Origin: an uncultured Verrucomicrobiota bacterium
GTDB lineage: Bacteria > Verrucomicrobiota > Verrucomicrobiia > Opitutales > Opitutaceae
Length of the DNA: 64,000 nt
NCBI GenBank assembly: GCA_903904685.1
Contig: CAIVDS010000056.1
Location: 158,280-222,279, forward strand
Direction: 5' to 3'
The position numbers were made by a program, and so were the translations under genes. A model generated the notes under the pieces. It searched no databases and had not been told where the DNA came from. It saw only the letters and a list, made by a program, of their open reading frames with translations. Below, piece by piece: positions 18,999-27,333 of this stretch. The first letter of the stretch is position 1; each line of letters begins with the position of its first letter.

Positions 18999-19466
18999 AT
19001 GCGCTGCCCAAAATGCACCTCCATCGAGGACAAAGTTATCGACTCCCGCATCAGCAAGGAGGGTAGCTCGATTCGCCGCCGTCGCGAGTGTCTCGAATGC
19101 GGAAACCGTTTCACCACCACCGAACTTCTTGTGCGAGAGGGCCTCGTGGTCATCAAACGCGACGGTCGCCGCGAGGATTTTGACCGCGCCAAGCTCGTCC
19201 ACTCCGCCCGCGCCGCCTGTCACAAACGCCCGGTGGACAACGAGCAGATCGGCATGCTCGTCGAGGATGTGATCGATATTCTCGAGGCCCAATACGACGT
19301 CGAAATCCCCTCCCACGCGATCGGCGACGCCGTCATGCAGCGTCTGCGCAAGATCGACGAGGTCGCCTATGTGCGCTTCGCCAGCGTGTATAAGGAATTC
19401 CGCGACGTCTCGGAGTTCATGCACGAGATCAACGCCCTCGACAAAAAGCCCGATTCGCACGCCTGA
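18999..19466 (+). CDS. nrdR: Transcriptional repressor NrdR of ribonucleotide reductase genes
   Basis: 155 residues. An N-terminal zinc ribbon (CPKC at 3-6 and CLEC) is followed by an ATP-cone (VVIKRDGRREDFDRAKL...). NrdR senses dATP/ATP and represses ribonucleotide reductase genes by binding paired NrdR boxes. The length and the RRRRECLECGNRFTT segment match the family closely. Its stop overlaps the next ATG by one base. Confidence 0.96.
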   Translation: MRCPKCTSIEDKVIDSRISKEGSSIRRRRECLECGNRFTTTELLVREGLVVIKRDGRREDFDRAKLVHSARAACHKRPVDNEQIGMLVEDVIDILEAQYDVEIPSHAIGDAVMQRLRKIDEVAYVRFASVYKEFRDVSEFMHEINALDKKPDSHA

Positions 19467-19972
19467 TGCCCGCCCCTTCCAGCGACGACCTGACACGCCT
19501 GCATTTCATCAACGCGCTCTTCGCGCAAGTCACCGGCCACGACCTCTACCTCGCGGAGCAAATCAAGGAAGCCATCGCGTTCAGTCTGGCTGAACTGGAG
19601 GAACAGACGCGCGAGCACCCCGAGTTCGCCGCCAAATACGACACCGCCTTCAACGCCTCGGCCTCCCTTCTTTTGTCCAAATTCTTCGCCGAACGCCCTC
19701 GCCACGGATTTTTCCACTGGGATGCCACGCGCACGCTCACCTCGGCCACCCCGCTTTTCGCCCGCGCCGAGCTGATGACGGGACTCAAGCAGCTCAGTTC
19801 CTTCCGCGAATCCACATTGCTGGTCACCAACCTCCGCCCCGCTCTGCTCCCGCCGGAAAAACGCGCCACGCCGCGCCGCCAACGCGATTATGAGGACGCG
19901 CTCGCCTACATCCGCGAGCTGGCCGCTGCCCGCACCGCCCCCAGCGCCGACCTGCGACTGCTGTTTCTCTGA
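19466..19972 (+). CDS. Conserved-looking hypothetical protein after nrdR
   Basis: 168 residues, mostly helical, soluble, with no signal peptide. Notable segments are LHFINALFAQVTGHDLYLAEQI and RPRHGFFHWDATRTLTS. No known motif is recognised. The start at 19466 shares a base with the nrdR stop, which suggests translational coupling. It is followed 38 bases later by the HIT gene on the same strand. Confidence 0.6.
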   Translation: MPAPSSDDLTRLHFINALFAQVTGHDLYLAEQIKEAIAFSLAELEEQTREHPEFAAKYDTAFNASASLLLSKFFAERPRHGFFHWDATRTLTSATPLFARAELMTGLKQLSSFRESTLLVTNLRPALLPPEKRATPRRQRDYEDALAYIRELAAARTAPSADLRLLFL

Positions 19973-20010
19973 TCTCCTGAGTTCCAGATAGAAAGCTCCC
20001 GATTTCCCCC

Positions 20011-20352
20011 ATGATTAAAACCATCTTCCAACGCATCATCGACCGCGAGATTCCCGCTAAGATCGAACATGAGGACGACCGCTGCATCGTCATCCACGAC
20101 GTCCACCCGCAAGCGCCCGTTCACCTGCTCATCGTCCCCAAGACCGTGATTCCCCGCGTCGGCGATGCGACTTCCGACCAGGAAGCCGCCCTCGGCCACC
20201 TGCTGCTCACCGCCGGTCTCGTGGCCAAAAAACTACAGCTCGTCCGCGGCTTCCGCCTGGTGATCAACCAAGGCCCGGACGCTGGCGAAACCGTCCCCCA
20301 TCTCCACGTCCATCTGCTGGCGAAGCGCCCGCTCAACTGGCCGCCGGGCTAA
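20011..20352 (+). CDS. HIT-family purine nucleotide hydrolase (HinT type)
   Basis: 113 residues, the normal HinT size. The start MIKTIFQRIIDREIPAKI and the signature HLHVHLL (HxHxHxx) near residue 97 are diagnostic. HinT proteins hydrolyse adenosine phosphoramidates and aminoacyl adenylates, with the middle His as nucleophile. It is the last gene of the trpG-nrdR-hypothetical-HIT run and is followed by a hairpin at 20375-20400. Confidence 0.93.
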   Translation: MIKTIFQRIIDREIPAKIEHEDDRCIVIHDVHPQAPVHLLIVPKTVIPRVGDATSDQEAALGHLLLTAGLVAKKLQLVRGFRLVINQGPDAGETVPHLHVHLLAKRPLNWPPG

Positions 20353-20374
20353 ACTTGCCGGCAGCGCACAAGAA

Positions 20375-20400
20375 ACCGCGCCCCCTTGCGAGAGCGCGGT
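20375..20400. terminator. Hairpin between the HIT gene and the convergent porin gene
   Basis: 7-bp stem ACCGCGC/GCGCGGT with a 12-base loop. On the minus strand it is followed by TTCTTGTG, a weak U-rich tail. It lies where two converging transcripts should end. Confidence 0.5.
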
Positions 20401-20429
20401 CTGTTACCTGAAACTACTGGAACGAAATG

Positions 20430-22715
20430 TTAGAGTCCGTAGTCGAGCGACACGTAGGCCATAGGACCATGGAAGTCGGTGTTGCTACCCGTAGTGTCGT
20501 TGTGGCTGTCGAAGTAGCCGACCTTGGCGGTGGCGATACAATTTTTAGTCAGCTTGTGCTTAAGCGCCAGCGAGGCGGTATATTCGGACATGCTGGCACC
20601 ATAGCTCATGCCATAGGTCGCGAACTGCGCATCGTGGTTGGTCGCCCGATAGGCGGAGAGCTTCAACTGCAGGTCGTCTTTCTTGGTAAGCACCGCTCCG
20701 GCGAGCACGCTATACGTCACATAGTTGTTATGCGTGGTCGGGATGACGGCATCCACCGGAGGCGGGCCGCCGGGATTCGTGTTTGCAGTTAAGTAGGACC
20801 CCGAATTGAGAGAGACCGTGTCGATCCGACTAAAGACCACATCCAAGTTGGCCTGCATGTAGAACTGCTCGATCGGAGTCCAGTCGATGGTCTCGCCGAT
20901 GGTGTGCGAGATCGAGTCCATCGAATCGTTCTCAGCCAGAGCAGCTGCAGCGACCTGCATCTTGCCCTTCTGGTAGATATAGCGATTGGTAAACGTCAGC
21001 GTGTTGAGCGGACTGACGATGGCCGTGAGTTTCACGCCGTAGAACTGTGAATCCAACGCATACCTGTAACCACCCACAGGAACTCCCACCAACGCCCCAG
21101 CTTGGGTGTAAGTAGATTGAGCCCCCTGATCCCTGTAGCTGTGGTCCTTGTAGAAAGGTTCGGCACGGAAGGTCAAAGCGGAAGCCGCCCGCCAGTTGCC
21201 ACCGATGCAGTAATCCGTATTACGCTCGTTGATATTCGTCTTAAGGACATTGTAGTTGGCCAAAGTGCTCTGGCCGGTGTTTTCTTCACGATACCCGTCA
21301 CTGGATTTTTGGGTCACAGTGGAGTAAAGCGCCAGATTTCTGAATCCAGAATAGCGGAGGTCGAGCGAAGGAGTGACCGAGTGCTCATCGAGAATCGAAG
21401 CTTCGGCGAAAGGCGTAGTGGTGTAAACCGGCACGGCCACCGTGGTGGCGGTCACAACATTATATTTACCGGTGCTGCCAGAGGTCCTATCCTCTCCACG
21501 GACTCCAAAGCTGGCGGTAAAGTTTTCGAACGGCTTGTAATCAAACGCGATCCGAGCGGTTGTCGCATCGACATTACTTTCGCCGACCAAGTTCTGCACG
21601 TTCCAAGTCGTGAGTTGGCGCAACGGGGCAATGATCCCGCCTGCTTGCATAACCGGCTGGGTCGTCATCAACAGACGATCTCCACCGAAGGTGCTGCCGA
21701 TATCTTGGTAACCAATAGCCAAGCGAAGGTCCAGCTTGGGGCCAAGTTCCGTCAGGGTCGTGCCATTGATACCCTTGGTCGTGGTATCCTGCTGATCAAG
21801 GTTGGAATACAGGATTTGATTATTAAACGTCGCCCAGCTCGTGGCTGGAGTTCCCGTGGCGGGAGTAGCACCAACCGTGTTGATGGGGCTTGCCGGTGGC
21901 ACCACCTTAGCTTCACCCGGATAGGCCGTCTCAAAACGACTGTTATTCTTGCTGGACCAGTCGCCGATGGCGGTGATCTCGGCGGTGGTTTTACCCACCG
22001 TGTGTTTCACTGAGCCTTCCAAGTTCTGATGCCGCTCGCTGATATCCAGATAAGCCGGGATAAGTCTGCGGGTGCTGTCGTATTGATAGACATAAGTGCC
22101 TCCTTTATAAGCGATACCGGTGTTGTCGGTGGCTCCCCAGCTGGTGGAGTCTTTCAGACCGTTACGCGTGCCATTGGTATAGCGGAGCTTGAACTCCGGC
22201 GCATCCGGGCGGGCGATCTTCACCTCGGCCCAGAACTCACCACGATCTAGGAATAGATCCTGATTGATGCCGGGATATACCTGACTAACGGTGCTGAACT
22301 TCCCATTGCCGGGGAAGAAGCCGCCGACGCCGTCGTAGAACGTGCGGAAGCGCTTGTAGCCGACATCAACCGAGCCGACCTCGGCTTTAGTCAGGTTGAG
22401 GTGGAGGAGGTAGTCTTCGGACCCGGTGAGCGCGTGTCCGTCGACCGTAAACGCAGTGGTCTTGTTCAGGTCCTTGCCGTAGTAGGCATCCTCGATGCCG
22501 GCGCCGATATAATCGGTTTGACCGGTGCGAGCCTGATAAGCCGCCTCGTCTCCCTTGATCGAGGCCGCCTGACCGGTGACCTTGATATAGCTATCGAAGG
22601 TTGGGAACGCGTCGGAAAGATCCGCTGCGCTGAGTTGCGTGGAGGCGAGGAGGGCCAGCGAAGTCGCCGAGACCAGACCCACCGTACGGAAGAATGTGTA
22701 AGATTTAGTATGCAT
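20430..22715 (-). CDS. PioB/MtrB-like outer-membrane porin of a porin-cytochrome conduit
   Basis: 761 residues with a signal peptide (SATSLALLASTQLSA). The mature protein is a chain of amphipathic strands with aromatic girdles and Asn/Asp/Gly turns, as expected for a large beta-barrel. Segments such as GSVDVGYKRFRTFYDGVGGFFP, followed by long strand-turn repeats, resemble the MtrB/PioB decahaem-associated porin family. The CxxC pair known near the N-terminus of Shewanella MtrB is absent. It lies 22 bases downstream of a multihaem MtrA/DmsE-like lipoprotein on the same strand, the classic porin-cytochrome pair that moves electrons across the outer membrane. No extracellular cytochrome gene follows; the next gene converges. 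Confidence 0.82.
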   Translation of the reverse strand: MHTKSYTFFRTVGLVSATSLALLASTQLSAADLSDAFPTFDSYIKVTGQAASIKGDEAAYQARTGQTDYIGAGIEDAYYGKDLNKTTAFTVDGHALTGSEDYLLHLNLTKAEVGSVDVGYKRFRTFYDGVGGFFPGNGKFSTVSQVYPGINQDLFLDRGEFWAEVKIARPDAPEFKLRYTNGTRNGLKDSTSWGATDNTGIAYKGGTYVYQYDSTRRLIPAYLDISERHQNLEGSVKHTVGKTTAEITAIGDWSSKNNSRFETAYPGEAKVVPPASPINTVGATPATGTPATSWATFNNQILYSNLDQQDTTTKGINGTTLTELGPKLDLRLAIGYQDIGSTFGGDRLLMTTQPVMQAGGIIAPLRQLTTWNVQNLVGESNVDATTARIAFDYKPFENFTASFGVRGEDRTSGSTGKYNVVTATTVAVPVYTTTPFAEASILDEHSVTPSLDLRYSGFRNLALYSTVTQKSSDGYREENTGQSTLANYNVLKTNINERNTDYCIGGNWRAASALTFRAEPFYKDHSYRDQGAQSTYTQAGALVGVPVGGYRYALDSQFYGVKLTAIVSPLNTLTFTNRYIYQKGKMQVAAAALAENDSMDSISHTIGETIDWTPIEQFYMQANLDVVFSRIDTVSLNSGSYLTANTNPGGPPPVDAVIPTTHNNYVTYSVLAGAVLTKKDDLQLKLSAYRATNHDAQFATYGMSYGASMSEYTASLALKHKLTKNCIATAKVGYFDSHNDTTGSNTDFHGPMAYVSLDYGL

Positions 22716-22737
22716 GGTAGCAGTTTCCTTCAGTGGG

Positions 22738-23553
22738 TTACTTGGTGAAGCGCCAGGTCACGTTGGAGCCGTGGATGGCCTCGTGGCAGCCCGCGTTCCA
22801 GCAGGTGTTGCCACCGCGCATCGGATCGTCGTGGGCGTTGGTCCCCGTTTTGGTGACTCCCATCACATTCACCAGGTTGTTGGTAGAACCGGGAGCACCA
22901 GCCGGCTGATTGAGGTGGCAGCGCAAGCAGAGGTTGGCGTCGCGAGCGACGAGCATCTTCTTGTTCACCGAACCATGCGGACTGTGACAAGCGACGCAGC
23001 CTTCGCGCAGCGCGCCGTGTTCGAATACAAACGGACCTTTTTGAGCGATGTGGCACTTGGTGCAAGTCTCGTTCTTACCCTCAAGCGCTAGGCCGGAGCC
23101 CTTGATGGCGTCGCCGCTATGAACATTGTGGCAATCCACGCAGCTGACTTTGCCGGCGAGCACCGGGTGGGTGTTCGGCAGGCTGAACTGGCCACGCTTG
23201 TCGAGGTGACACGCGAAACAGGCTTCGGGATTCTTCTTGGGATTGACGATGGTGCCACGACCGCCGCCGGCCTTCACGTGCAAGCTTCCCGGACCATGGC
23301 AGGCCTCGCAACCCGTGGCGCCGACCTTGGGATCGGCGATCGCTAGCTTGGCGTGGCTGGCCGACTTGAAGTGGTCGGTCTGATCAGCGTGACACTGTGC
23401 GCACTCCTTGGTGCCCACATAGGTCGCGCCCGGTATTTTGGCGGGCGCGAGGATTGCGCGATTAACGCTCACGCATCCGATAAGCACCAGTCCCCACAGG
23501 GCGATGCCTCCGAAAAGGAGAGAAGTTTTGGTTTTAAGCAGTCGTGAGATCAT
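22738..23553 (-). CDS. Octahaem MtrA/DmsE-like cytochrome c lipoprotein
   Basis: 271 residues. Residues 1-27 form a hydrophobic segment ending in a lipobox (VLIGC), so the protein is probably a lipoprotein. There are seven CxxCH sites (CAQCH, CEACH, CFACH, CVDCH, CTKCH, CVACH, CLRCH) and a last site CWNAGCH (CX4CH). The ending GCHEAIHGSN matches the C-terminus of the MtrA/DmsE/PioA family (CHSQIHGSN), and HPVLAGKVSCVDCHNVHSG is a family block. MtrA has ten haems, so this is a shortened version. It would sit inside or under the porin barrel and pass electrons between the periplasm and the surface. Confidence 0.88.
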   Translation of the reverse strand: MISRLLKTKTSLLFGGIALWGLVLIGCVSVNRAILAPAKIPGATYVGTKECAQCHADQTDHFKSASHAKLAIADPKVGATGCEACHGPGSLHVKAGGGRGTIVNPKKNPEACFACHLDKRGQFSLPNTHPVLAGKVSCVDCHNVHSGDAIKGSGLALEGKNETCTKCHIAQKGPFVFEHGALREGCVACHSPHGSVNKKMLVARDANLCLRCHLNQPAGAPGSTNNLVNVMGVTKTGTNAHDDPMRGGNTCWNAGCHEAIHGSNVTWRFTK

Positions 23554-24056
23554 GGCTGGATGGCTATAAGTAACTGTTGTAGGTCGTAGTGTTGGCTGAA
23601 GTGTCGCAACGGGGTAGTTGCATTAGTAGTTTATGCCAGAATCCCTCCTTGCCGACTGCTCACCTATTGCCGAGAGCTGCGCATAGCTTGCTCTTTTCGT
23701 CGCTAAAAAATGTGGAGCGCCATCGGCGTGTCAGGCCTGCCGGCATCCCGGCAAGGCAGGACTATATCCTTATTTCGGATACGTTTTGCGGGGATGAAGA
23801 GGCCCACCTGAGCCAACTGGAACCCACCAGAAGATGCGCCGGACCTGGATTCGCAACAATCTCTTATATGTAAAATAAATCGTCGAAAACCGTCAGCAGA
23901 GCCGCAACCGCGCTCGCCTTCCGGCTCGAACAAATAATGCGTCGTGCTCGCCAAGATGTGACGAGGTGAAAAGCAGTAAATAGTCTATAGTAGAAATGCT
24001 ATCACAACGCGGATCGCCGCAACCTATTCTTAACTCATAACCTCAGCCTACCTATC
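23554..24056. other. Divergent promoter region of the cytochrome genes, no gene seen
   Basis: 503 bases between the octahaem gene (minus) and the monohaem gene (plus), less GC-rich than its surroundings. It contains an imperfect GC hairpin at 23736-23760 (CCTGCC...GGCAGG). I searched by eye for the GEMM (cyclic dinucleotide) riboswitch often found before Geobacter cytochromes and did not find its conserved core. No convincing sigma-70 pair was found. Confidence 0.5.
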
Positions 24057-24386
24057 ATGACCACCTCCCGCCGACTTCTCGTCCTCATAGCCGCCACCGC
24101 CACCGCCGCGCTTTACGGCGCCGACGCCCCCGCCAGCTGGCAGGAGCACTGCGCCAAGTGCCACGGAGACGACGGCAAAGGCGACACCAAAATGGGCCAC
24201 AAGCTCAACATCGGCGACTTTACCACTTCCGAGATGCAGACCAAGTTCACCGATGAACAGGCCGCCAAGGCCATCAAGACCGGCCTCACCGACGACAAGG
24301 GCAAGATGCGCATGAAGGCGATCGAGGGTCTGTCCGATGATCAAGTGAAGGCGCTCGTCACCTTTGTGCGCACGCTGAAGAAATAA
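24057..24386 (+). CDS. Small periplasmic monohaem class I cytochrome c
   Basis: 109 residues with a signal peptide (LLVLIAATATAALYGADAPA). A single CAKCHGDDGKGDTKMG site gives the proximal His, and Met in the KMRMKAIEG loop is the likely distal ligand. It ends VKALVTFVRTLKK, the usual C-terminal helix. It is likely a soluble electron shuttle. It is the first gene of a five-gene plus-strand run with the tetrahaem, iron-sulfur and NrfD subunits (22 bases to the next start). A paralogue is encoded at 36174-36509. Confidence 0.93.
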   Translation: MTTSRRLLVLIAATATAALYGADAPASWQEHCAKCHGDDGKGDTKMGHKLNIGDFTTSEMQTKFTDEQAAKAIKTGLTDDKGKMRMKAIEGLSDDQVKALVTFVRTLKK

Positions 24387-24408
24387 CGGCAACTCAGCAC
24401 CCGCCGTC

Positions 24409-25077
24409 ATGGACCCACTCCCCCCTCTCCCTGACGGGAGGAACCGCGCCCGCACCGGTTATGTGCTCGGCGGGCTTGCAGTGCTCTTCGTCGCTCTCGC
24501 GATGCTGTTTCTCAGCACGATGAGAGAACATGTGAAACCGAGAAAGGCCATCCCGCTGGTCGATACCAAATTCCTCGCGACGACCCCTTGGCGCCAGACC
24601 TACGCCGATCTCGTGAAGGCGAAGGCGGATCTGTCCGACTACGACTGCTACGGCTGCCACGAGAAGAACAAGCCGCCCACGCTGCGCTTCGACGAGAACC
24701 AGAAGATCATCGTCCCGCAGGAGCATGTAAACATCGTGATGGGTCACGGATCACACGGCCGGAACAACCTTTGTTTCAACTGTCACAACGACAAAAATCT
24801 CACCACCCTGCAAGTGCGCGACGGTCGCGAGATCGGCTTCGATAACATCCCTCAACTCTGCGGCACTTGCCACGGTCCGAACTATCGCGACTGGGAAGCC
24901 GGCGCCCACGGCCGCACCAGCGGATACTGGGATCGCAGCAAAGGCGACATCGTCCGCCTAAGCTGCGCGAACTGCCACAATCCCCACTCACCCCGCATCC
25001 CGACGCGCGAACCAGCGCCCGGTCCCCATGCGCTGCGTGCCGTGGAAGAATCCAAACCGCACGACGCGGCCCACTGA
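24409..25077 (+). CDS. Membrane-anchored tetrahaem cytochrome c subunit (CbcS-like)
   Basis: 222 residues. One N-terminal helix (GYVLGGLAVLFVALAMLFL) looks like an uncleaved anchor, with the rest in the periplasm. Four haem sites are present: CYGCH, CFNCH, CGTCH and CANCH, plus several His residues that could be distal ligands (HVNIVMGHGSHG). The gene order cytochrome, four-cluster ferredoxin, NrfD matches the Geobacter Cbc4 (CbcSTU) and related quinone-interacting complexes. The expected role is to accept electrons from the iron-sulfur subunit and hand them to periplasmic cytochromes. The stop is 2 bases before the next ATG. Confidence 0.85.
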   Translation: MDPLPPLPDGRNRARTGYVLGGLAVLFVALAMLFLSTMREHVKPRKAIPLVDTKFLATTPWRQTYADLVKAKADLSDYDCYGCHEKNKPPTLRFDENQKIIVPQEHVNIVMGHGSHGRNNLCFNCHNDKNLTTLQVRDGREIGFDNIPQLCGTCHGPNYRDWEAGAHGRTSGYWDRSKGDIVRLSCANCHNPHSPRIPTREPAPGPHALRAVEESKPHDAAH

Positions 25078-25079
25078 CC

Positions 25080-26024
25080 ATGTCCTCTCCTTTTTCTTCG
25101 CCCGACAAGACATCCGACGCCGCGATGTCCCGCCGTAATTTCCTGCGTGGCACCGCCGCGTTAGGCGGTCTCACCGCGCTGGCCGCAAGCCTCTCCCCGC
25201 TGCTTGAGTTGGACGATCTGACGTCCACCGAGAAGTTTCTCCAGAAATACTACAAGGAGATGACGCCGGACGACATGTCCAAGGTGATCAAACGCATCTC
25301 CAACGAAGTAGAGCGGCAATACGGCGTGCGCCCCCATGTGCGCGACCTCAAGCCGATGGATGGCGTCGAGTTCGTTTACTGCCTCAACCTCACCCGCTGC
25401 ATCGGTTGCCGCAAATGCGTCCACGCCTGCGTCAACGAAAACAATCAGTCGCGCAATCCGGAGATCCAATACATCCGCGTGCTCAAGATGCCGCACGGCT
25501 CGATGGACGTCGAAAAAGGCAATCATACCTACGACGACAAGCATGTTCCCGATCCCGGCTATTTCTACATGCCGATCCAGTGCCAGCAGTGCCACAACCC
25601 GCCCTGCGTGAAAGTTTGCCCCGTCAACGCCACTTGGCAGGAGAAGGACGGTATCACGGTCATCGACTATGATTGGTGCATCGGTTGCCGCTACTGCGAG
25701 GCCGCCTGCCCTTACTGGGCGCGCCGTTTCAATTGGACGAAACCGCAGATTCCGAAAGAGCGCCTTAACCCCAACATGGCCTATCTCGGCAACCGTCCAC
25801 GCAAGCAGGGTGTGATGGAGAAATGCCATTTCTGCATCCAGCGTACCCGCGATGGCCGCTACCCGGCCTGCCTTGAGGTCTGTCCCGTCGGCGCGCGCAA
25901 GTTCGGCAACATCCTCGATCCAAATAGCGAGGTTTCCTACATTCTCCGAGAGAAACGGGTCTTTATCCAACTCAAGGAGGAAATGGGCACCAATCCACGG
26001 TTCTTCTACTACTTCGACAAATGA
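25080..26024 (+). CDS. Tat-exported ferredoxin subunit with four [4Fe-4S] clusters (CbcU/DsrO/HybA type)
   Basis: 314 residues from the ATG at 25080; the open frame reaches further 5' but overlaps the tetrahaem gene. A twin-arginine signal (SRRNFLRGTAALGG) marks export in folded form. Four cysteine sets follow: CIGCRKCVHAC, CQQCHNPPCVKVCP, CIGCRYCEAACP and CHFCIQRTRDGRYPACLEVC. These are typical of the electron-transfer subunit that pairs with NrfD-type membrane proteins. Its ATGA overlap with the next gene supports one complex. A DsrO-like assignment is also possible, but no dsrAB or other dsr genes are visible. Confidence 0.92.
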   Translation: MSSPFSSPDKTSDAAMSRRNFLRGTAALGGLTALAASLSPLLELDDLTSTEKFLQKYYKEMTPDDMSKVIKRISNEVERQYGVRPHVRDLKPMDGVEFVYCLNLTRCIGCRKCVHACVNENNQSRNPEIQYIRVLKMPHGSMDVEKGNHTYDDKHVPDPGYFYMPIQCQQCHNPPCVKVCPVNATWQEKDGITVIDYDWCIGCRYCEAACPYWARRFNWTKPQIPKERLNPNMAYLGNRPRKQGVMEKCHFCIQRTRDGRYPACLEVCPVGARKFGNILDPNSEVSYILREKRVFIQLKEEMGTNPRFFYYFDK

Positions 26025-27304
26025 TCACCGCCGCCCGCAACTACCTCGTGTTTCTACGTCGGTGCGCGCGCATCGCCTTCGTCGGCGACTGGCGCTACTA
26101 CGCATGGATGGGAGGCCTGACTATTGTTATCCTCTTTGGTATCAACGCATATGCCAAGCAACTGGTCGACGGCCTCATCGTCACCGGCATGAGCGACGAG
26201 GTGTCGTGGGGCGTTTACATCGCCAACTTCACCTTCCTCGTCGGTGTCGCGGCGGCGGCCGTAATGATGGTCATCCCCGTTTACATCTACGACAACGAGG
26301 AGCTGCACGACCTCGTGATTTTCGGTGAACTGCTCGCCGTGGCCGCCATCCTCATGTGCCTGTCCTTCGTCACCGTTGACCTTGGTCGGCCCGACCGCTT
26401 CTGGCATCTCATTCCGGGCCTCGGTCAGTTGAACTTCCCTAGGTCGATGCTCAGCTGGGACGTCATCGTGCTCAACGGCTACCTGCTGCTCAACGTCCAT
26501 ATCTGCGGCTATCTCCTCTATTGTCGTTACCAAGACAAGAAACCATCGAAGTGGTTCTACATTCCCTTCGTGTTCATCGCCATCGTTTGGGCGATTTCCA
26601 TTCACACCGTCACGGCCTTTCTCTACGTCGGTCTCGGTGGGCGTCCGTTTTGGAACGCATCCATCGTCGGCCCGCGCTTCCTCGCCTCGGCCTTCACCGC
26701 CGGTCCGGCGATCATCATCTTGGCTCTTCAGGTCATCCGCAGTTACACGAACTACCGCATCACCGACAAGGCACTGCTGACCCTGCGCGGCATCGTGCAA
26801 GTTTCGATGATCATCAATGTGTTTCTGCTGGTGTGCGAAATTTTCAAAGAATTCTACTCTGGGACGACCCACGGCGTGTCCGCAAAATACCTCTTCGTCG
26901 GTCTGCACGGGCATCATGCGCTGGTGCCTTGGATCTGGACCGCCATCGGCTTCAATCTCATCGCCATGGTCATCCTCGTGCTGCCGGTAAGCCGCAGCCT
27001 CAAATACCTCAACGTCGCCTGCGCGCTCTGCATCGTCGGCATCTGGATCGAAAAGGGCATGGGCTTGGTCATCCCCGGCTTTATTCCCACGCCGCTCGGT
27101 GCATTCGTCGAATACCTGCCTTCGCTCAACGAAACTCTCGTTTGCCTTGGCATCTGGGCCTTCGGCCTGCTGTGCTACACCGTTTTCCTGCGCATGGCTG
27201 TGCCGATCCTGCAGGGCCGCTTGGCCAAGGCCAACGAAGGCCAGCCTGAAATCCAAGGCGACGAACCGGCGTCTGTCGCGCCCGTCTCGCCAGCCACTCA
27301 TTGA
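26021..27304 (+). CDS. NrfD/PsrC-family quinone-interacting membrane subunit (CbcT/DsrP type)
   Basis: 427 residues with about ten transmembrane helices. Family landmarks are SWGVYIANFTFLVGVAAAA, GELLAVAAILMCLSF, VDLGRPDRFWHLIPG and NFPRSMLSWDVIVLNGY, all close to the DsrP/CbcT branch. NrfD-type proteins bind menaquinone or menaquinol near the periplasmic face and exchange electrons with the ferredoxin subunit. It starts inside the ferredoxin stop codon. The direction of electron flow cannot be told from sequence; with the porin conduit nearby, quinol oxidation is the likely direction. Confidence 0.93.
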   Translation: MITAARNYLVFLRRCARIAFVGDWRYYAWMGGLTIVILFGINAYAKQLVDGLIVTGMSDEVSWGVYIANFTFLVGVAAAAVMMVIPVYIYDNEELHDLVIFGELLAVAAILMCLSFVTVDLGRPDRFWHLIPGLGQLNFPRSMLSWDVIVLNGYLLLNVHICGYLLYCRYQDKKPSKWFYIPFVFIAIVWAISIHTVTAFLYVGLGGRPFWNASIVGPRFLASAFTAGPAIIILALQVIRSYTNYRITDKALLTLRGIVQVSMIINVFLLVCEIFKEFYSGTTHGVSAKYLFVGLHGHHALVPWIWTAIGFNLIAMVILVLPVSRSLKYLNVACALCIVGIWIEKGMGLVIPGFIPTPLGAFVEYLPSLNETLVCLGIWAFGLLCYTVFLRMAVPILQGRLAKANEGQPEIQGDEPASVAPVSPATH

Positions 27305-27333
27305 TCGCTGAGCGCCCAGCCGCACCCACCGCC

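Noticed and set aside
23554-24056. GEMM (cyclic dinucleotide) riboswitch before the cytochrome genes
   Set aside because: The conserved core and tetraloop arrangement were not found on either strand by eye; a covariance-model search would settle it.
25080-27304. Possible DsrJOP-type sulfur-metabolism complex
   Set aside because: The FeS and NrfD subunits do resemble DsrO/DsrP, but the cytochrome is tetrahaem rather than DsrJ-like trihaem and no dsrAB, dsrC, dsrM or dsrK gene is near; the Cbc4-like reading fits the context better.
26054-27325. 423-residue minus-strand frame opposite the NrfD gene
   Set aside because: It is an antisense shadow of a GC-rich membrane protein gene, with His/Asp/Gly-rich sequence and no motif.
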